From Flavobacteriales bacterium UBA1112 (GTDB lineage: Bacteria > Bacteroidota > Bacteroidia > Flavobacteriales_D > Sanyastnellaceae), in NCBI GenBank assembly GCA_002313415.1, contig DCBH01000038.1, positions 1-9,440 of the forward strand: a stretch of DNA of 9,440 nucleotides. Direction: 5' to 3'. Below, piece by piece: positions 5,204 to 9,440 of this stretch (position 1 is the stretch's first letter; each line of letters begins with the position of its first letter). The translations under genes were made by a program, and so were the position numbers. The notes under the pieces are model-generated. The model ran no database searches. It was not told where the DNA came from and saw only the letters and a list, made by a program, of their open reading frames with translations.

Positions 5204-6334
5204 TTGAAGTTCACTCTCCATACCCAAGACCCGAATTGCAAGGCACGTGCAGGCGTGCTCACGACCGATCACGGCGACATTCAAACGCCCATCTTCATGC
5301 CAGTGGGTACAATCGGATCTGTACGTGCTGTTCCTCAACTCGAGCTCAAGGAAGTGATTGACGCAGACATCATTCTCGGCAACACCTATCACTTGCATCT
5401 GAGGCCGGGTACAGAGGTCCTCGAAGAAGTCGGTGGTCTGCACAAATTCATGAATTGGGACCGACCCATCTTGACCGACAGCGGAGGGTACCAAGTCTTC
5501 AGTTTGGCTGAAAATCGAAAAATCACCGAGGAAGGAGCCACATTTCGGAGCCACATCGACGGCAGCAAGCACCTTTTCTCACCTGAGCGCGTCATGGACA
5601 TCCAGCGCAGCATTGGGGCAGATGTTGTCATGGCCTTTGACGAGTGTCCGCCATATCCCTCGACCTTCGAATATGCCAAGAACAGCATGGAACTCACTCA
5701 CCGTTGGTTGCATCGTTGCGTTCAACGCATGAAGGAGACCGAGCCGATGTATGGACACGAGCAGGCGTTGTTTCCCATTGTTCAGGGATCCACGTATCCA
5801 GAGTTACGCAGGGCCTCTGCCCATGCCGTGGCTGAGGTGCCCTCATTGGGTTACGCCATTGGTGGTCTGAGCGTAGGCGAACCTCACGAAGACATGTATG
5901 CCATGTGCGAAGAGGTGTGTTCCATTTTACCTGAGGACGCACCGAGATACATGATGGGCGTGGGAACACCCGTAAACATCCTCGAAAACATCGCCCTCGG
6001 AGTCGACATGTTTGATTGTGTGATGCCCACGCGAAATGCGCGCACAGGGACGTTTTACACTTGGAATGGCATCATGAACATGAAGAACCTCAAGTGGAAA
6101 ACCGACATGAGTCCCCTCGATCCTTTGGGGACAGCTCCTGTGGACAGCATGTACAGCAAGGCTTACGTTCGCCATCTGTTTCACGCCAATGAATTGCTGG
6201 CGTTGTACATCGGATCGGTTCACAATTTGACGTTTTACCTGGATCTTGTTCGCGAAGCCCGCAAACAAATCCAAGAAGGGACTTTCCGTGAATGGAAAGA
6301 CCGAATGGTTGTTCAGCTTTCTCAACGCGTGTGA
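5204..6334 (+). CDS. tgt: tRNA-guanine transglycosylase (queuosine pathway)
   Basis: This 376-aa enzyme swaps guanine-34 for preQ1 in tRNAs with GUN anticodons (His, Asp, Asn, Tyr), an early tRNA step of queuosine synthesis. Visible key sites are TDSGGYQVF (91-99) with general base Asp92; FDEC (145-148) with Asp146 and Cys148 for base recognition; IVQGS (192-196); GGLSVGE (220-226); and DCVMPTRNAR (271-280) with nucleophile Asp271. The C-terminal CxCxxC zinc site of the enterobacterial and Zymomonas enzymes is absent: the region reads LGTAPVDSMYSKAYVRHL. The aligned histidine survives as His340 in SVHNL. As far as I recall this is typical of Bacteroidota TGTs. The start is TTG at 5204: no ATG or GTG occurs in frame after the upstream stop at 5162, and MKF fits the family's N-terminus. 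No Shine-Dalgarno is visible. The LptF/G-type gene follows after three bases. Confidence 0.97.
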   Translation: MKFTLHTQDPNCKARAGVLTTDHGDIQTPIFMPVGTIGSVRAVPQLELKEVIDADIILGNTYHLHLRPGTEVLEEVGGLHKFMNWDRPILTDSGGYQVFSLAENRKITEEGATFRSHIDGSKHLFSPERVMDIQRSIGADVVMAFDECPPYPSTFEYAKNSMELTHRWLHRCVQRMKETEPMYGHEQALFPIVQGSTYPELRRASAHAVAEVPSLGYAIGGLSVGEPHEDMYAMCEEVCSILPEDAPRYMMGVGTPVNILENIALGVDMFDCVMPTRNARTGTFYTWNGIMNMKNLKWKTDMSPLDPLGTAPVDSMYSKAYVRHLFHANELLALYIGSVHNLTFYLDLVREARKQIQEGTFREWKDRMVVQLSQRV

Positions 6335-6356
6335 TCGATGAAACGTCTTGATCGAT
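6334..6356 (+). other. Repeat/stem covering the lptF/G start codon
   Basis: TGATCGAT occurs at 6332-6339 and again at 6349-6356. Its self-complementary core ATCGAT can pair with itself (6334-6339 with 6351-6356) around an 11-base loop, placing the AU of the ATG at 6338 in the stem. A ribosome finishing tgt at 6334 would disturb the structure, so it may link translation of the two genes. The stem is only 6 bp and partly AU, so the effect is uncertain. Confidence 0.25.
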
Positions 6357-7441
6357 ACATCATGGGCAAGTTCCTGGGCACTTTTGGGTTCATGCTGGGT
6401 GTCTTTTGCATGGTCGTTGTGGTCTTCGATTTGATGGAGCACTTGAGCCGGTTGATTGACAATCAGGCCCCGGTATTGGATACCGCGTTTTACTACATCA
6501 ATGTGTGCTTTCACTTTGCCTCTCTCCTGATGGGATTCATTGTGTTTTTGACCATCATTTGGTTCACGAGTCGCTTGGCACAAAACAGCGAAATCGTTGC
6601 CATGCTTTCCGGAGGGATGCCATTCAAAAGGTTGTTCCGACCCTACGTTTATGCGTCACTTTTGCTCGTGGCCCTCGCCATGGTGCTTGGTCATTGGGTT
6701 GTCCCCCGAGCGAATGAGCAAAAACTTGCCTTTGAGGAGAGTTTTGTGAACACGTCAGTTCACGTCAAAGACCGCAACCTTTACCGCGAAGTGGCCCCGG
6801 GCACCATCGTGTATTTCCGAAGTGTCAATTACGGCAGAGGCACGGGATACAAGTTGCAGCTTGAGCAATGGGATGGTGACGCTTTGACTCAACGCATCCT
6901 CGCTGCGAAGGCGACATACATCCCTGAAGACAGCCTTTGGAGGTTGGTCAACGTCGGCATTCGCGATTACAAAAAGCGTGGGGAGCAACGCCATCGGTTC
7001 CTGTCTCGTTTGGATACCTCACTTGTGATGAAGGTGGATGATTTTGCACAACGAAACGAGGTTGTAGCCACCATGCCTTCGCCTGAGCTCCGAGAGTACA
7101 TCCATGCGGTTCAACAACGCGGGGCAGATACGGCCAATTTGGAATTGACCCTGCATAGTCGCACAGCCAATGCCTTCGCCATTTTGGTGCTGACACTGAT
7201 CGGGGTATCGATAGCCGCCCGACGTTTGCGCGGCGGAACGGGCTTTCATTTGTTTGCTGCTGTGCTCATTGGATTTACCTACGTGTTTGCGTCGAAGGTG
7301 ATTGCTGTTTGGGCGGCTTCAGCAGCATTGCCGGCGTGGTTTGTCTTGAGTGAGTCGGGGCTGAGGTTGTTGGCGGCTTGGCTTCCCAATGCCTTGTTCG
7401 CTGGCTTGGGTTGCTGGCTTTATTCGCGGGCCCCCAAATAG
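6338..7441 (+). CDS. LptF/LptG family permease (lipopolysaccharide export)
   Basis: The product is 367 aa, the usual size of YjgP/YjgQ (LptF/LptG) proteins. Three N-terminal membrane segments (~12-32, ~52-76, ~102-122) begin with the typical LDRYIMGKFLGTF start, and NSEIVAMLSGGMPFKRLFRP (83-102) forms the cytoplasmic coupling helix that docks on the ATPase LptB. A periplasmic beta-jellyroll region (~125-275) includes VAPGTIVYF and TLHSRTA near its end. Three C-terminal segments follow (~277-294, ~302-328, ~343-364). In the LptB2FG complex two such subunits extract LPS from the inner membrane and pass it to LptC. Only one paralogue is present here, so I cannot say whether it is LptF or LptG. 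It starts three bases after the tgt stop and is surely co-transcribed; a tgt-permease pair is common in Bacteroidota, as I recall. Confidence 0.92.
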   Translation: MKRLDRYIMGKFLGTFGFMLGVFCMVVVVFDLMEHLSRLIDNQAPVLDTAFYYINVCFHFASLLMGFIVFLTIIWFTSRLAQNSEIVAMLSGGMPFKRLFRPYVYASLLLVALAMVLGHWVVPRANEQKLAFEESFVNTSVHVKDRNLYREVAPGTIVYFRSVNYGRGTGYKLQLEQWDGDALTQRILAAKATYIPEDSLWRLVNVGIRDYKKRGEQRHRFLSRLDTSLVMKVDDFAQRNEVVATMPSPELREYIHAVQQRGADTANLELTLHSRTANAFAILVLTLIGVSIAARRLRGGTGFHLFAAVLIGFTYVFASKVIAVWAASAALPAWFVLSESGLRLLAAWLPNALFAGLGCWLYSRAPK

Positions 7442-7457
7442 AAGTCGTACACTTAGG

Positions 7458-7475
7458 TGGGATGGTGGAATCCCA
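7458..7475. terminator. Weak hairpin between convergent lptF/G and ispE
   Basis: TGGGAT (7458-7463) and ATCCCA (7470-7475) can form a 6-bp stem with a 6-base loop in the 60-base gap between two converging genes. No U tract follows on either strand, so it is only a weak terminator candidate. A short direct repeat GTCAGT follows (7481-7486 and 7491-7496). Confidence 0.3.
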
Positions 7476-7501
7476 ACAGGGTCAGTGTTGGTCAGTATGA
7501 A

Positions 7502-8347
7502 TTAGTGCGGAGTTGTCACGGCGGGGCCGCAAAAGTCCGCCTCGGTGTGCGCGGCAGCATGCCGAGCCAGTCCTTCCTCACGAAACAGCCCAAACACGGT
7601 TGAACCGCTGCCAGTCATCTGGACGTAGGACGCACCCGCTCGGCGGAGTCCGTCTATCAACATGCCGATTTCATCATGTCGACGGCATGCGCCGACCTCG
7701 AAGTCGTTTTGAATCAGCGTATGCCAACGCTCGACAGGAGTCTCGCCAAGGGCGTCCCAATTCGTTTGGCGAGGCTTGGGAACCACATCCGCAAAGGCCT
7801 CCGCAGTGTTGATGTGGATTCCGGGATTGACGACAACCACCCACCAGTTTTGCAAGGATGGGATTTGGATCAAAGGCGTGATGTTTTCACCGCGCCCGCG
7901 CACCAGCGCGGGACCGTCCTGAACGAAAAAGGGGCAATCGCTGCCCAAATCTTCAGCGTGCCCCTGCAATTCTTTCGCATCAAGCCCCAAGTGACATACC
8001 TCGTTCAACGCTCTAAGCACAAAGGTGCCGTCGGCACTCCCTCCGCCTACGCCTCCACCCAAAGGCAGAATTTTATGAAGATGAATGGACACACCTGGGA
8101 GGTCGTGGGTCTCGGTCAAACGTTGATGCGCGCGTACGACGAGATTGTTGCTTGCGTCGCCAGGAATGGGCAGGCCAGTCCAAGTGAACTTGGCCTGTCC
8201 CTTCAGTACGTCGTCGCTGAGGACCACTTCCAAGATGTCCGTCCACCCTATGGGAAGAAAGACACTCTCCAAGTTGTGGAAGTTGTCTTCTCGCTTGCTC
8301 GTGATGTGAAGGCCGAGATTGAGTTTGGCTGGAGGAAACAGGATCAT
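7502..8347 (-). CDS. ispE: 4-diphosphocytidyl-2-C-methyl-D-erythritol kinase
   Basis: IspE phosphorylates the 2-hydroxyl of CDP-methylerythritol with ATP, the fourth enzyme of the MEP route to isoprenoid precursors, in the cytoplasm. The 281-aa protein fits the family length and shows the N-terminal PPAKLNLGLHI (5-15, Lys8 equivalent to the catalytic lysine), the GHMP phosphate loop PLGGGVGGGSADG (95-107), LGSDCPFF (134-141, Asp137 the likely catalytic base), and the C-terminal Gly-rich MTGSGSTVFGLF (244-255). The phosphate loop differs from the usual PxGAGLGGGSSDAA at four small residues, all conservative. The ATG at 8347 lies three bases after the era stop, so the two are co-transcribed. 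Presence of ispE indicates the cell uses the MEP rather than the mevalonate pathway. Confidence 0.96.
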   Translation of the reverse strand: MILFPPAKLNLGLHITSKREDNFHNLESVFLPIGWTDILEVVLSDDVLKGQAKFTWTGLPIPGDASNNLVVRAHQRLTETHDLPGVSIHLHKILPLGGGVGGGSADGTFVLRALNEVCHLGLDAKELQGHAEDLGSDCPFFVQDGPALVRGRGENITPLIQIPSLQNWWVVVVNPGIHINTAEAFADVVPKPRQTNWDALGETPVERWHTLIQNDFEVGACRRHDEIGMLIDGLRRAGASYVQMTGSGSTVFGLFREEGLARHAAAHTEADFCGPAVTTPH

Positions 8348-8350
8348 TGT

Positions 8351-9274
8351 TCAGTCCATGTATCCAAAGCGCTTGAGCTTTCGCTCGTCATCACGCCAAT
8401 TCTTATCCACTCGTACGTACAAGTCGAGGAAGACCTTTTTACCTAGAAATGCCTCGATGTCTTTTCTGGCATCCATGCCTACGCGTTTGATCATGCGGCC
8501 TTGTGCGCCCACGACGATGTGTTTCTGGGATTCACGAGCCACATGGATTTCCGCGCGTATACGAGTGATCCTGGGGCTGTCCTCGTAGGCTTCGACGACA
8601 ACCTCGCAACTGTAGGGGATTTCCTGTTTGTAATGGGTCAGAATCTTTTCACGAACGATTTCGGAAACGAAAAAGCGCATCGGCTTGTCCGTCAATTCAT
8701 CTTTGGGGAAGAAGGGGGGGCTTTCGGGTAGCTGCGCAACGATGCGCTCGAGCAGGGTGTCCACGTTGAAATTGTGGAGCGCACTGATGGGAACGATGGA
8801 AGCGCGAGGCAGTTGGGCAGCCCATTCGTCGAGTTTCTTTTCAACCGCGCTTTGGTCTGAGGCGAGGTCAATTTTGTTGACCAGCACAAATGTGGGGACC
8901 TCCATGGCCGCAATCTTTTCCATCGTTTCGGGGTGGGCCATTTCCCGTTCATTTACGTCGGTCACCAAGAGAAGGATGTCGGCGTCTTGGAGGGCAGTTT
9001 TGACGAACTTCATCATGCCTTCCTGCAATTTGTAAGCGGGATCGAGCACACCTGGCGTGTCGCTGTACACAATTTGGTACTCATCGTCATTCACAAGGCC
9101 CATGATTCGATGTCGGGTCGTTTGGGCTTTGGCATTGATGATGCTCAAGCGTTCGCCAACGAGGCGATTCATCAGTGTGCTTTTGCCTACGTTGGGGGAG
9201 CCGACGATGTTGACAAATCCAGCACGGTGGCCGTCTTGTAATGAGGGAGTTGGAAGGATTTGATTGTCAGCCAC
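8351..9274 (-). CDS. era: GTPase Era, 16S rRNA-binding ribosome assembly factor
   Basis: Era is an essential GTPase that binds the 3' end of 16S rRNA and helps mature the 30S subunit. The 307-aa protein has a complete G domain: G1 GSPNVGKS (25-32), the Era-typical AQTTRHRIMG (50-59) in switch I, G3 DTPG (72-75), G4 NKID (133-136) and G5 SAL (164-166). The C-terminal KH domain (~203-290) includes the RNA-binding loop GAQGRMIK (256-263) and the family's ending LFLDL-like VFLDLYVRVDKNWRDD. The start is GTG at 9274. An in-frame stop lies at 9281-9283, and no ATG, GTG or TTG occurs between 9274 and the G1 motif, so GTG is effectively forced. It leads a two-gene unit with ispE and reads divergently from the tRNA gene. 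Confidence 0.97.
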   Translation of the reverse strand: MADNQILPTPSLQDGHRAGFVNIVGSPNVGKSTLMNRLVGERLSIINAKAQTTRHRIMGLVNDDEYQIVYSDTPGVLDPAYKLQEGMMKFVKTALQDADILLLVTDVNEREMAHPETMEKIAAMEVPTFVLVNKIDLASDQSAVEKKLDEWAAQLPRASIVPISALHNFNVDTLLERIVAQLPESPPFFPKDELTDKPMRFFVSEIVREKILTHYKQEIPYSCEVVVEAYEDSPRITRIRAEIHVARESQKHIVVGAQGRMIKRVGMDARKDIEAFLGKKVFLDLYVRVDKNWRDDERKLKRFGYMD

Positions 9275-9293
9275 CCGGGGTCATTTCAGGCTT

Positions 9294-9301
9294 CAAATGT
9301 A
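9294..9301 (-). promoter_or_regulatory. Candidate -7 promoter element for era-ispE
   Basis: On the minus strand this reads TACATTTG, matching TAnnTTTG. Transcription would begin near 9287, about a dozen bases before the GTG at 9274, so the leader would be very short. The nearest upstream TTG on that strand (around 9326-9328) is about 24 bases away, somewhat far for the -33 element. Confidence 0.45.
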
Positions 9302-9304
9302 CGT

Positions 9305-9318
9305 TTTCGCTTGCGAAA
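9305..9318. repeat. Perfect palindrome between divergent era and tRNA promoters
   Basis: TTTCGC (9305-9310), TT, GCGAAA (9313-9318) is a 6-base perfect inverted repeat with a 2-base centre, lying 3 bases upstream of the era -7 box and 13 bases before the tRNA -33 box. Its symmetry and position between two divergent promoters make an operator possible. No regulator is identified. Confidence 0.4.
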
Positions 9319-9331
9319 GCCATTCCAACGG

Positions 9332-9362
9332 TTTGCCTAAGCCAACAACTTGTGTACATTTG
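9332..9362 (+). promoter_or_regulatory. Bacteroidota-type promoter for the tRNA gene
   Basis: TTTG at 9332-9335 and TACATTTG at 9355-9362 are separated by 19 bases, matching both the elements and the spacing of the Bacteroidota vegetative promoter. Transcription would start near 9369 and give a leader of about 50 bases to the tRNA at 9419. This is the best promoter match seen in the window. Confidence 0.65.
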
Positions 9363-9418
9363 CCTTCCGCTGTTGGTCAAGAGTTATGACTTGCCTTTCG
9401 AAACAGTGGGACCCACAT

Positions 9419-9440
9419 CGCGGGGTGGAGCAGTTGGTAG
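9419..9440 (+). tRNA. Initiator tRNA-Met (partial, 3' end outside window)
   Basis: CGCGGGG, T8, then GGAGCAGTTGGTAG reads as the acceptor 5' strand, U8 and the D-arm/A-box of a tRNA. The opening CGCGGGG with C at position 1 is characteristic of bacterial initiator tRNA, where C1 does not pair with A72. Only 22 bases are inside the window, so the anticodon and T arm cannot be checked. Another tRNA type is possible but less likely. Confidence 0.75.

Noticed and set aside
5927..6583. 218-aa open frame on the minus strand opposite tgt and the lptF/G start
   Set aside because: Antisense to two firmly identified genes; the product is His- and Lys-rich without domain features.
7676..8446. 256-aa open frame on the plus strand opposite ispE and the end of era
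   Set aside because: It lies wholly antisense to two clear, motif-complete genes and its product shows no recognisable domain; long shadow frames are expected at this base composition.
1..9440. Mobile element, prophage, CRISPR array or defence island
   Set aside because: No transposase, integrase, terminal repeats or spaced direct repeats were seen; the WYL and muramidase genes alone are not enough to call a defence or phage region.

Overview
This window looks like a stretch of a Bacteroidota chromosome, most plausibly a marine Flavobacteriales-type lineage of moderate GC. Three things point there. The dnaB tail, the so-called 'asparagine synthetase B' family protein, the tgt-LptF/G pair and the zinc-ligand-less TGT all resemble Bacteroidota versions as I remember them. 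Several upstream regions carry the Bacteroidota -7 element TAnnTTTG. Shine-Dalgarno sequences are mostly absent. No lineage assignment was computed.

Layout. 1-225 (+) is the 3' end of dnaB. 266-1537 (+) is a secreted conserved Bacteroidota protein usually mis-labelled asparagine synthetase B. It converges, through a strong hairpin at 1571-1604, on a minus-strand block running from 5135 down to 1591. In transcription order that block is: DUF554 membrane protein, membrane-anchored N-acetylmuramidase-like protein, WYL-domain transcription regulator, possible 93-aa hypothetical protein, SiaB-like (DUF6272) kinase. The first three are packed with gaps of 5 and 3 bases, so they are probably one operon. 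Divergent from it is a plus-strand pair, tgt (tRNA-guanine transglycosylase, queuosine pathway) and an LptF/LptG permease (LPS export), separated by 3 bases. Convergent on that pair is a minus-strand pair, era then ispE, also separated by 3 bases. Beyond era, on the plus strand and cut by the window edge, are the first 22 bases of what looks like initiator tRNA-Met, with a good Bacteroidota promoter in front.

Function. Most of the window is housekeeping: replication (dnaB), tRNA modification (tgt), outer-membrane LPS transport (lptF/G), isoprenoid precursor synthesis (ispE), ribosome assembly (era) and translation initiation (tRNA). The least explained parts are the DUF554-muramidase-WYL operon, the orphan SiaB-like kinase and the secreted amidotransferase-like protein. 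I see no CRISPR array, insertion sequence, prophage or recognisable defence system. The window is mainly ordinary chromosome with a few unusual points.
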